Source: Symbiodinium natans
Taxonomy: Eukaryota > Sar > Dinophyceae > Suessiales > Symbiodiniaceae
Assembly: GCA_905221605.1 (NCBI GenBank)
Contig: CAJNDS010001136.1
Location: 604,939 to 668,938, forward strand
Direction: 5' to 3'
DNA: 64,000 nucleotides
The notes beneath the pieces were generated by a model. That model was given only the letters and a program-made list of their open reading frames with translations. It was not told where the DNA came from and ran no database searches. Positions 56,101 to 63,866 of the stretch are shown piece by piece. The stretch's first letter is position 1, and every line of letters starts with the position of its first letter. A program made the position numbers and the translations under genes.

Positions 56101-59100
56101 GAAGACCTACCCAGATCCCGAGTGGGTACAGCATGTGTTCATTCCAGTGGGCTTGTTCGGAAAGACTCTTGCTGACGTGCTGATCTTTTTCGAGTTGTAT
56201 GCCGATATCGACGAAACGGTGACTCCAAGTCAGGGCTTCTGCCCCAGCAACGAAGTCTACTTGACCATCAACAAATGGAAGCGCCCACCGTTCAACTTTT
56301 TCGGCAGCTGCGCTATCGACTTGCGGATTGAGAGGGCTTGCGAAGCTGAAGCGTTTGAAGACCTGTGTAGCAAAATTCGGGCTGTAGTCCAGCGGGAAGT
56401 CTCAAAAAGGATGTGAGAGCTTGTCTTAGTTTCGCTACAACTTCCAAAGCAAGCTGGCGCAGAAGGTCGCAAGGCCTTGTGACGACAGCAACAGCAGACT
56501 ACACGTTTTTCCTGTCACAGAGCTGCAATGCAGAGACGAAAAAGGCGGCCATCTACGGCAGCCCTACTAGGGTTCAGGGTTTAGGGTGTAGGGTTTAGGG
56601 TTTAGGGTTTAGGGCTACCCTAAGCTCTGAACCCTAAGCCCCTTGTGCATGTACGAGTGGCCGGCGCAGACCCCTTGCTCGCTCTGGTTGGCGTCGATAC
56701 AGTCTCTCCTTAGAATTTAGGGTTAGGGTCAGGAGCACCCCCAAGAGAACAAGCACAAGCAAGTCGAACTGGGAGACTTGCTCAACTCGTTCCATTCCCC
56801 TCCTTGCCCCTACCTGCTGTTATCGCGCGTAATCCAACGACGGTTTGACGGGCAGTTTACAAAAACTATCCGTCGTACGACCCACAACCACGATCAACGA
56901 GGATCTACCTTGGCCTGAGACTATGCAATGGCAGATTTTCCTCTTGGATTCATGTTTCTGTTCAGCAAGTTTGGATGAGCTTTCATCTCGGTGGGACTTT
57001 ACTACAACTTTATCACTTCATGAGTTTAGGGTTCCTCTAATTTCATATAATGGGAGCTAAAAGTTAAACTTTTATTGGGGGGTTAAAGAGTAACCAAGTC
57101 ATGCTGATAAAGTTCCGAATTGCTCAGTACAGAGCACGCCTCCATACATGGTTCTATCGTGACATGCTTGGTAGCCCAGTGGTACCCCCGTTTTTTTTGG
57201 GGGGGGGGGGGGGGGGGGGGGGGGGGTTCATGGTTCCCTTAGAATGTAACCACCCCAAAAAAGGGTGCCCTTATTATAGTATGCTTACTGGGCTACTAAA
57301 TGGAAAATCATGTGCGTCACAGCTCCTTTCCTGAGATCTTCGAAGTCTTTGCTGTGGTGCTTGAACTTGACCTCAAGGCTCCAAGCTTTAAAGTTCTTAC
57401 AAGGAGGGGCCCCCTAGTTATAAGTAGAGTTACGAGACCCTAACTTGGGTTATAAGGATCCTAACTTAGGTTATAAGTCACTCAACTATACTTAGTATAG
57501 TAAGGGGGCCCTCCTTGTACCTGTTTTGGCACACGTCTGTCCGAAGTCCAACACTGTAACTTTTCCCAGCTCGAGCTCCTCCTCCCCCGCAATTGTCTTG
57601 CAAAGGGTGACTTTCGACTTTCGCAACACCTTCAGAGGAGGATGGGAGGGATAGAAATGTCCAACATACATACATACATACATACATATGTATCCCCCCC
57701 GTTAATCCAGATCGCAAAGATCGGACACATCTAAGTCATCTAAGCGAATCTTCGAACCAAACAACTCCCAAAACCTCCTAAGCAACATCTTTATTCCCTA
57801 GCCACTGGACTCCTCCCCTCTCTCTCTCTCTCCTCTATCTCTCTCTCTCCCTCCCTCCCTCCCCTCCCTCCCTCTCTCTCTCTCTCTGCTTCCCTCCCTC
57901 CCACCCTCCCACCAGCCTAGAGATCTAAGGTTCCAAGTATAGGGTCCCCCTTGTAATATGAGCCTTGCATACACGACACAGAATAAGGGCCCCTACTTCG
58001 GATCCCTGCAGAGAAGGGTCACGGAGCATGTTCTGGGGCTTCTTATAGTTCTACGATAAAGGAACCCGAAGGGAGTATTCTTAGTCATTATTCCGACCCC
58101 CATAGTACCAAGGGCCCAGGGCTCCAACCTCGGAAAAAAGCCAAAGGCAGGGCCTTGGACAAGGCTTCGTGTCCGCTGGGCTGCCCTCGGTGGCACCTGG
58201 GCATTGTGGGTGTAGGGTTTAGGGTTTAGGGTTTAGGGTTTCGGGCTTAGGGTTTCAGCTTCAAGGTTTCGGGTTTAGGGTTTAGGGCTTGACATCGGGG
58301 CTGGAGTTGAGTTGGGGGTGTGTGGATCGCTGTGGCCAACGGGGGACCTTACACACAGGTCTACTGGAACAGGGTGCTAGCATGAGGGTACCGTGAGAGG
58401 CTTTCATGATGGGCTTTTCCAGGCCGAATGCTTTGTGGGATGTACCTGGCCCGATTGAGGCCCTGCAAGGGATGGCATTCCATATGACAAGAGTTAGAAG
58501 GACGACTCAGCTTGACCTATGCTACACAAGGGCACGTGAATCAAAGGGGCTTATAAGTTGTCACCACCCCCACCATCATCACCATCATGACTATGCATGT
58601 CTTACACCCTCAAGTCTAAACCCCAAACCCTAAACCAAGGTCAACATCATCGTTCAGATCGTGGCATTCCGCATGGAGGGATTCTACGGCCTCATGCTCC
58701 TGGCCTGTGCCAGCCAGGACTGCTGGGGTTTAGGGTTTAGGGTTTAGGGTTAGCTTCCTCAGTCCGTGCTCAAAAGGGTTTAGGGTTTGGGGTTCAGGAT
58801 TCGAGGGTCTAGGGTTTAGTGTTTAGGGTTCGATTCAATCCGCTCCCCAATATCCCCACCAAATTGACATGTGACATGTCAGCGGGCATGCGCTTGCGGG
58901 TTTAGGGTTTTGTGTCTAGGGCTTAGGGCTTGGGGCTTTGGGTGGTCTTAGGGTTTAGGGTGCTCCGGGGGCCATCATATTGATTGAGATTTGTGTGGCA
59001 CTTTCCTGAGGGCTGGTGTGGGAGGCTGGGACGGGAGGCGTCTTAGGGCATGATGTAGCATGCTATTAAATGCGCATGTGCTCAGACTTTTCCCGCCAGA

Positions 59101-62100
59101 CATGGCATGCCCACAGCAAAGCGAAGAGAAGGGGAGTAGTGAGAGAGAGAGAGAGAGCGACACCGCCCCGGCAGAAGCAGAAGTAGCAGAAGAAGAAGCA
59201 GAAGAAGAAAAGACGAAGAAGAAGAAGAAGAAACAAAAGAAGAGCGAGAGCGAGCGAGTTCAGGGATGAGGAGGGAGCGGGAGCCAGAGAGCGAGAAGTG
59301 TAGCCACGCAACACAATAACTAAACCCTAAACCCTGCTACCCTAAACCCTAAACCCTAAATCCTAAACCCCACTGCCATCGACCAGGCATGCACTGGCTG
59401 GCAAGCCACACTTGCCGCCTACGGTGCCATGGCCTGAAACCCTAATCCCAAAACTAAAAACAAAATCCAAAACCCCAACCCCCAGGAATCCACCCTAAAC
59501 CCTAAAACCTAAGCCCTAATCCCTATCCGCCTGGTTTTGAGCCCTTTTTTTGTTTTTGAACTCCTTTCTGATTCGTGGTCGTGGTGCGTTGTTCTGTGCA
59601 GGTTAGCATATGGGTAGTCCCCGAAGTCTGGTACCTAGTTGGGTTCCCAAACCCTAAACCCTAAACCCTAAACAGTTGGGTCCTTATGTAGCACGCCACC
59701 TCATAGAAAGGGACCCGAACTTAGTGAACCACCCATATGGAGTCTAGGAGAACTGAGGCAAATCTACGGGTCCAGACTGTGAGATTTAGGGTTTAGGGTT
59801 TAGGCTTTAGGGTTTAGGGTTTAGGGTTTAGGGTTTAGGGTTTAGGGTATTGGTAGGGTTTAGGGTTCGGGCTCTAGGGCTTGGGAGGGAATGACCTTGC
59901 TTGGGCTCCCTGCCGAATCGCCTCAGTGGAGTCTTGGCCTCGGCAAAGCGACATTGGACCAAAGAGTGCCCCGAACTCTCAAGTCCGAAGCTTTCCGAAG
60001 CAGGACCAGGTTTTTGGTTTTGGGTTTAGGATTTGGGGTTTCGGGTTTAGGGTTTAGGATTTGGGGTTTAGGATTTGGGGTTTAGGGCTTAGGGTTTAGG
60101 ATTTGGGGTTTAGGGTTTAGGGTTTAGGGCCGCTACAAGTCCAAAAAGGTGCTGTTGCCAACAACTCGCTGCGGATCTCACACCTCACCACGGCCCCTTG
60201 GCTGTAGGGAAGTGTGCACAAAGCATTTTGTCGGATGATTGCCGAGCCAAGATGCTGTTTAGGATTTAGGGTTTAGGGGTTTAGGGGTTGAGGGTTAGGG
60301 GTTTAGGGTTAGGGCTTAGGGTTTAGGGGTTCAGGGTTTAGGGGTTTAGTCTGATGCCCTGACAGCCCTGAATGGAGGGTTTGGGGCTGATGGGGTCTTA
60401 GCTTTCGTTTTTTCGTTTTTGTGGGGGCATCTTTCGTTTTTTTGTTTTCTGCGAGGCGTACACCCAAAGCCCTAAACCCTCAACTCCTAAACCCTAAACC
60501 CTCAGCCCTTGCCTTCAGACCGCCTTGTTGCCCTAAACCCTAAACCCTAAACCCTAAACCCTAAACCCTAAACCCTAAACCCTAAACCCTAAACCCTAAG
60601 CCTCGCAGCTTGCGGAAGAGGTGAATGAGCTCGCCCACCACCGGGCGAACGTCTGCGCTGCCGCCGCCCTCTCGAGTTAAACCCTTCGGTTTAGGGTTTA
60701 GGGTTTAGGCCCTTGGGATGTTCCCCCTTATACTAGCAGTCCTTAATAGGGATTATAGTACCCCCCACTAAAATCCTACTCGTATTAAGGACTGTTGGTA
60801 TAAAGGGGCAACATCCCAAGCTTAGGCCTTTGGGATGTATCATAGTTCCCATGGTTGCAGCTGGACATCGACTTCGTAAAACGGAGGCTTTTAAGGTCCT
60901 GGCGTGGAGTCTCGAGGTTTCGGTTGGAGTGCTCCAAAGAGCCTTATTTTAGGGTTTAGGGCTTTAGGGCTTTAGGGTTTGGGGTTGAGTAGTTTCGGGT
61001 CTAGGGCCCGACTCCCTCTCCATCTTCAGGTGGGAACCACGCAGTCGCACAACGGCAAGGTGGTTGCAGGCCAGCCACGCATGCACAAAGTCCTCAACCC
61101 CGGACGAAGGCCACCCCAAACCAAAGAAAGCCCGACCCGGCTTAGGGTTTAGGGTTTAGGGTTTAGGGTTTAGGGTTTGTGCGAGGGAGCGCGGGGAGCC
61201 TGGCCGGGCGAGGTATCGAAGCCCGTTGCAAAAGGGTTTAGGGTTTAGGCTTTCGGGTTGTTCTGCGCGCAACAGTTCTAATTTTGAACTTCATCAGCCA
61301 AGAAGCGCGCCACCTGCTTTGTTCAGCCTCCTTTGACATTCCTATTTCCACCGGTTCTCTATTATTCGACCGCATAATGCAATGACACCCCGGGTCTAGG
61401 GTTATGGGGATTAGTGACATTCTGTGAGCTGGGGTGATTGTAGGCTCCACGAAATTCTGCCCCCAAGACGTAGTCACACTTAGCGAATCACAGGTCGTGT
61501 GCGTGTAGCGATCAACTGCCAAGGCTGGTTGAATTGCAAAGTGCAGAGACAAAAAGACAAAAAACAGCCTAACCCCTGAGCCTGAACCTAGACCCCCACA
61601 CCTAAACCCTAAACCCTAAACCCTCTTGCAAACCCCCTTCCTCCCGGGGCGGCTTGTTGCTTAGGCCTCTGATGTGAGCTCGATTGGTGGATGTGTAGGA
61701 TCCCACAGGCAACGTTCCGGTAACCAATCGGCCCAACCCCCAACCCCAAACCCTAAACCCCCAAACCCCAAACCCGAAACCTTAAACCCTCAACCCTAAA
61801 CCCTCAACCCTTCATAAACTGAAGCGAGGGCAGAATGCTTTCTTTGCGACCACGGCCTTGCTTGGCGCGCTGCTTGCAGACAAGCGCACCAAGCAAGGAG
61901 AGGGATTCAGGTTTTAGGGTTTAGGGATTAGGGTTTGCTTTACGGGTTAGAGGTTGAGTTCTACGGCATGTACGGGTTTAGGATCGAGAGGGAGCCTTTT
62001 TCTCCTATTAAGGCTTCAGGTGTATACTGGGGTTGCAGAGTGGATCGGATGGCTTGAAGGCATTCATGTTAGGGTATTGTGCGCACGACCGTGCAGTTCA

Positions 62101-63672
62101 GCAGCTGGCAGGGGATTGAAGGTAAGGCCCTTGCTTTCAGGTCGGTTTCGAGGTTTGGGATGGGGGGCTGAGTGTGTAGAGATCGGGTTAGGCTTAGGAT
62201 TTAGGGGGGTTTACGAAAAAAAGGGTACCTCTAAAATAGTCCCCCAAAGAGTAGGCTGCCAGGACTGAATCCGGAGATATAGGAGCGCTGCGCAGGTCAT
62301 GCTTGCCCTAAACCCGAAACCCCAAACCCTAAACCCTAAACCCTAAACGCATCAAGGAGGGTTTAGTTTTGAGGGCTTAGGGTCTAGGGCACAGGCTGAA
62401 AGAGAAGAGAAGCGACGATGCCTCCCTAGGAGTCGAGGGCTAAGGTTCTTCCAAGGGAAGCTACACGTTCTCTTGATACGGTCCCTTACCTTCTTTGACG
62501 GGTTCTGCAGAACGGGGCCTTAGATTTTTGCAGGGTAGAAAAGGCGTATATGAGGCATTACGGGCCCATACTAAGGGACCATGTAACTTCCCTAAGTTTT
62601 GTTTTCTGAGCCTGGGCAGAGCAGCTCTCAAGCTCTTCCAGGAGTGGATTTCACATCGACGGTAGGCCATGCGGGGAGCGGGAAGACATTCAAGGTTTAG
62701 GGTTATTAGGGTTAGTAGGGTTATTAGGGCTATTAGGGTTATTAGGGTTATTAGGGTTATTAGGGTTGTTAGGGTTATTAGGGTTATTGGGGTTTAGGGT
62801 TTGAAGTATAGTGGCGTGGCTTAAGGGCTTAGATGCCCCCAGGCAGGTGTAGGGGGAGGATGTACTGCAGTTAGGGTTTAGGGTTTAGGGTTTAGGGTTT
62901 AGGGTTTAGGAGAGACCACCAGACATGCTTCCTCAAATGCTGCGGGTGGGACATCTTGGATCGCCAGGTGCAGCTCAAGTTGCATCCGCCTGAGAGCCCA
63001 GTCAACTAGAGTTCCCGAAGAAAGAAAGCAAGATTACCCTAAACCCTCAACCCTCCCAAAACCCTTCACAGCTTGAACTCCTGAACCGCTTGAAGCCAAA
63101 AGACCAAAGCCACGCGAAGAGCCTCTCTAGCCTTAATCGTTGCCTTCCTGGTTTCGGCGTAAGTCTGCATGAGGCTTTGGGTTTAGGGTTTAGTGTTTTG
63201 GGGTTTGGGGTTTAGGGTTTAGGGTTGGGGACAAGCAGTGACGAGCCTAACAAAGGCCCGCGGGGGAATCTCAGGCTCATGTAGCGAGGGAGGCTTCCCA
63301 AAGACCAGGGTTGAGGGTGTACAGTGGCTTCAGTTTTCTCCTTCCGCGATGTCACCCTAAACCCTAAACCCTAAACATGTACCCTTTTTGGGGGTCCCTT
63401 TAAGGGGATTCGATTTTTCTATTTGGGATATAAAAAGGGGTACCCCTAGTTGGGGAAATGCCCACTTGTTTCGCGCTTCAGAGTTGCGAGCTTTGTGCCC
63501 TAAACCCTAAACCCTAAACCCTAAACCCTAAACCCTAAACCCTAAACCCTAAACCCTAAACCCTAAACCCTAAACCCTAAACCCTCACCCCTTCGGATTG
63601 CCAGGGCAAGAGCTGTCTGAGTATGCCCGCGCGGGCCTCCTGGCTGGCATCATCTTCACGATGCCGCTTGCC
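39108..63672 (+). CDS. Divergent membrane-bound pyrophosphatase (H+-PPase family), 3' end beyond window
   Basis: H+-PPases pump protons (or Na+) across vacuolar-type membranes using pyrophosphate. The exons here follow the order of the family: TM3-like 39494-39544; RVGGGIFSKGSD at 44410-44468 (family [12 protein letters not shown]); DFVAD at 45076; ADLFET at 49310/50857 (family AADLFET); TM exon 51557-51634; EFFTSVNCYPVQ at 54.72 kb (family EYYTSNAYSPVQ); FYGLMLLA at 58.68 kb; AAYGAVANN across 59423/60149 (family DAYGPISDN); GQNAFFATTALLGA at 61.83 kb; AGLLAGIIFTMPLA at 63.63 kb. Exons 43061 to 51634 join in one frame by the same GA/GC/GT...AG|G rule. N-terminal exons and several joins are unresolved, and C-terminal exons lie past 64 kb. 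Confidence 0.75.
39676..39890 (-). CDS. Candidate minus-strand exon or fragment
   Basis: Minus frame FQHQGMRILELTKLQFRERL, RSRALRHECLHAATVNGLKL, ending at a GTAGGG donor made by the adjacent telomeric tract. It lies inside a PPase-gene intron in the opposite direction. Confidence 0.3.
41310..41437 (-). CDS. Candidate minus-strand coiled-coil fragment
   Basis: Minus frame AFEDCEFQAGLLVEVQELQK, AKDDVRELQDL then stop. Heptad-like and coding in look, antisense to the PPase gene and just left of its TM exon; probably a relic inside the intron. Confidence 0.3.
41665..41727 (+). CDS. PPase-like gene, TM exon
   Basis: AGAG|GCGATG acceptor, then AMNYDLPGSLQFGAALLHLA, a hydrophobic segment that sits where the family has the FRSGAVMGFLLAASG helix. 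Phase agrees with exon 39494-39544. The 3' end is uncertain (stop at 41728) and the link to exon 43061 is not resolved, so a small exon may be missing between them. Confidence 0.45.
42377..42463 (-). repeat. CCCTAAA array
   Basis: About 12 units followed by a unique 20-bp island and CCCCTAA variants to 42588. Confidence 0.93.
43061..45161 (+). CDS. PPase-like gene, RVGGGI substrate-loop exons
   Basis: Exons 43061-43094, 44410-44468 and 45076-45161 join as VGVVLVWMVAPG / VSLISFYIRVGGGIFSKGS / DFVADQITGGMDDDMNQDEL. Family consensus here is roughly (G)[30 protein letters not shown]...EDDPRNP. The RVGGGI core and both Asp of D-x-x-A-D are kept. The Lys and Glu of GKVE, and the DDPRN box, are not. 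The introns start GC and GA, and each begins with a diverged copy of the next exon start. Confidence 0.72.
43652..43753. mobile_element. Family E palindromic MITE
   Basis: TTGGGATGTTTTCCCTTATA...AGTATAAGGGGAACATCCCA, arms over 40 bp each, lying in the PPase-gene intron 43095-44409. Confidence 0.85.
44199..44322. mobile_element. Family H hairpin element
   Basis: CATATGGGGGTTTACGAAAT...ATTTTCGTAGACCCCCATAT, with GGGATCC repeats inside. A second copy is nested in the introner at 24895-25019; a half copy may lie at 31509-31580. Confidence 0.82.
44525..44770 (+). repeat. GGGTTTATAGGGTTTA higher-order array
   Basis: A 9-bp TTTATAGGG unit alternates with TTTAGGG in 16- and 23-bp blocks, facing the CCCTAAA array in the same intron. 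Confidence 0.9.
44886..45057 (-). repeat. Long CCCTAAA array
   Basis: About 24 units with CCCTAGA variants near the left end, in PPase intron 44469-45075. Confidence 0.95.
45911..48867 (+). CDS. PPase-like gene, inserted charged segment
   Basis: Exons 45911-45938, 46733-46813, 47844-47867 and 48812-48867 continue the frame: ITEMKKRLE / DGEKDEKAIAAAALINP / DSTIDEMH / ELEIRTEIEQHMAKTLKTM. This adds about 60 charged, helical residues between the substrate loop and ADLFET, where known family members have only about 30 residues including the NVGDN motif. It is either a lineage-specific loop or exons of a diverged, possibly non-catalytic protein. The join at 46813/47844 is the least certain. Confidence 0.55.
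48512..48592. repeat. G-rich tract
   Basis: About 80 bases nearly all G with a few T, C, A. Other G/C homopolymer runs: 2766-2786, 4588-4604, 21531-21549, 26170-26189, 50828-50850, 57198-57226. Lengths are prone to sequencing error. Confidence 0.9.
49267..51634 (+). CDS. PPase-like gene, ADLFET and following TM exons
   Basis: Exon 49267-49309 (HPVNYLDAIGENIA) joins 50857-50922 (DLFETMSLTLATAVILGAKI) by a GA donor, giving D-x-x-G-x-x-x-A-DLFET, close to the family's GDCAGMAADLFET. Exon 51557-51634 (VPYFGTALPFAIISTGTFGC...) follows in phase 0 and matches the position of the CYPLLISSMGILVCL helix. The C20+ tract at 50828-50850 lies just before the acceptor AATCAG|GAT. Confidence 0.75.
49552..49660. 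mobile_element. Family G hairpin element (two copies)
   Basis: CAAGGAGGGGCCCCC at the left end and GGGGGCCCCTCCTTG at the right, with TATAACTCTACTTATAACTA inside. The second copy at 57397-57521 has the same ends and inner motifs in altered order. Confidence 0.82.
52713..53198 (+). CDS. ORF of unknown status
   Basis: 161 codons free of telomeric sequence, with a hydrophobic stretch (GKMLVLLSLQFLAVLHGACP). Codon pattern is weak and it sits in the large PPase intron between 51634 and 54224. Region 51.8-54.0 kb has few telomeric units and may be an older insertion. Confidence 0.2.
   Translation: MSAAFKVAGGLAALGSPWEALRKRFAKGAGGVGLLTQGGKMLVLLSLQFLAVLHGACPSQHLEFTLRVYYRSPIQFADVALKREKPVTQTPGRIQKVEVVPYTTTRAFLGTLEGDLLVGSCQGVWGTVAVCQVSATSTGTFTIRSLWMSCLFAACGGPVSC
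54224..55481 (+). CDS. PPase-like gene, E-F-F-T-S signature exons
   Basis: Exon 54224-54271 (LRVNYNVITACGLISP) is a TM segment. Exon 54697-54776 (ELCASICEFFTSVNCYPVQW) carries the family signature [ST]EYYTSxxYxPV in diverged form. Exon 55434-55481 (DAHFGPIQVILHLGTH) fits the TGxATNVIxGLALG position. Order and spacing match the family, but these three joins do not obey the AG|G rule cleanly, so boundaries are approximate. Confidence 0.62.
55000..55090 (-). repeat. CCCTAAA array
   Basis: About 12 perfect units in the PPase gene, between exons 54776 and 55434. Similar pure arrays lie at 3463-3541, 38193-38265, 47407-47492, 55514-55587, 60534-60598 and 63501-63585. Confidence 0.93.
55266..55392. 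mobile_element. Family I element (three copies)
   Basis: Shares AAGGTTCCCTAGGTACCT and GGTTCAAGGGGGTATGTAACCC-like parts with 27143-27268 (reverse) and 48117-48226. Ends are inverted (AGGGTTCTT.../...AAGAACCCT). Confidence 0.7.
55616..56416 (+). CDS. Intronless protein with G-x-x-Y-S-x-DNRR motif, function unknown
   Basis: An open frame of 266 codons from ATG 55616 (frame open from 55592) to TGA 56414-56416, by far the longest uninterrupted ORF here and free of telomeric sequence. N-terminal third is Arg/Glu-rich (KAMWDLLEIEEIRNTQRTI). The middle has IRVSYNPRDGKCYSIDNRRC, a motif seen in many protist hypothetical proteins and loosely like the strand-loop core of ParB/sulfiredoxin-type folds (inference). 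The C-terminal part is mixed alpha/beta. It lies on the same strand inside a PPase-gene intron, between telomeric tracts at 55512-55590 and 56571-56613. It may be a retrogene or a recently moved copy. Confidence 0.7.
   Translation: MFGDRDGKLLAAFRFCTPAFLGGSRFFRAREQVRQKAMWDLLEIEEIRNTQRTIQNRIDGGAGRQVPLLPWACDLLLGSLTLARLPMIRVSYNPRDGKCYSIDNRRCFVLKVLCLEEPLEVKRVEWSHEFQCKLHGDGGGPWRTDPRGVQQFRLALLHHLNKKTYPDPEWVQHVFIPVGLFGKTLADVLIFFELYADIDETVTPSQGFCPSNEVYLTINKWKRPPFNFFGSCAIDLRIERACEAEAFEDLCSKIRAVVQREVSKRM
56845..57334 (+). CDS. Possible small gene interrupted by two elements
   Basis: Open frame (ATMQW...DELSSRWDFTTTLSLHE part at 56.85-57.02 kb), then an element with TTTAGGG-like start, then MLIKFRIAQYRARLHTWFYR at 57101-57168 stopping at an introner family A copy, then a short tail. 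Plausible but unproven. Confidence 0.25.
57169..57299 (+). mobile_element. Introner family A
   Basis: TGGTAGCCCAGTGGTACCCC...ACTGGGCTACTAA with a long G tract at 57198-57226 in place of the usual T/G stretch. Lies in the PPase intron or the small ORF at 57.1 kb. Confidence 0.85.
58640..60203 (+). CDS. PPase-like gene, xYG helix and YGxxxDN-type exons
   Basis: Exon 58640-58708 (VNIIVQIVAFRMEGFYGLML...) joins 59387-59423 (ACTGWQATLAAY) with a GC donor, then 60149-60203 (GAVANNSLRISHL) with a GT donor in phase. The family has YGxAxAAxGMLSTxATGLAIDAYGPISDNAGG here. The second Asp/Asn of SDN aligns with Asn, and the AGG is lost. GTGCCATGG at the donor and GTGCTGTTG at the next exon start are the duplicated site. 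Confidence 0.62.
60609..61910 (+). CDS. PPase-like gene, LAEEV and GQNAFF exons
   Basis: Exon 60609-60675 (LAEEVNELAHHRANVCAAAA) lies where the family has EMAxxxxxVRExTDALDAAGNTT; the TD-x-LD-x-x-GNT residues are not kept. Exon 61829-61910 (RQNAFFATTALLGALLADK) fits the KGFAIGSAALVSLALFGA helix. Exact ends are uncertain. Confidence 0.55.
60716..60820. mobile_element. Family E palindromic MITE
   Basis: Near-consensus left arm, right arm with a small insertion (ACTCG). Copies at 368, 883, 34341 and 53840 are more diverged. Confidence 0.83.
62695..62795 (+). repeat. TTATTAGGG variant array
   Basis: About ten 9-mers GGGTTATTA with occasional substitutions, ending in TTTAGGG. Confidence 0.92.
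63605..63672 (+). CDS. PPase-like gene, last exon in window
   Basis: After acceptor TTGCCAG, the frame reads QELSEYARAGLLAGIIFTMP LA, matching the family helix VIIGLLVGAMLPYWFSA in position and hydrophobicity. A GT donor at 63673 precedes an in-frame stop. The remaining C-terminal helices should lie to the right of the window. Confidence 0.55.
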
Positions 63673-63711
63673 GTTCACTGATCTGGCCCCAGATCTACGG
63701 TGAGAGTCGAG

Positions 63712-63866
63712 GTTTAGGGTTTAGGGTTTAAGCTTTAGGCTTTAGGCTTTAGGCTTTAGGCTTTAGGCTTTACTGTAACTTTAGATCCTTAGCCTTTTTG
63801 GGTTTATTGGGTTTCTTGACAAGCTACCCTACTAAGTGCAGCCAAGAGATCTACGTGAGAGTCGAG
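63712..63866 (+). mobile_element. Composite telomeric plus family B insertion
   Basis: Telomeric TTTAGGG then six TTTAGGC units, followed by a shortened family B copy (63774-63846). The whole is flanked by AGATCTACGGTGAGAGTCGAG (63691-63711, written in two parts: AGATCTACGG + TGAGAGTCGAG) and AGATCTACG + TGAGAGTCGAG (63847-63866). Confidence 0.85.

Noticed and set aside
59060-59314. Lys/Glu-rich ORF at 59.06-59.27 kb
   Set aside because: GA/GAAG microsatellite read-through; it lies in a PPase intron.
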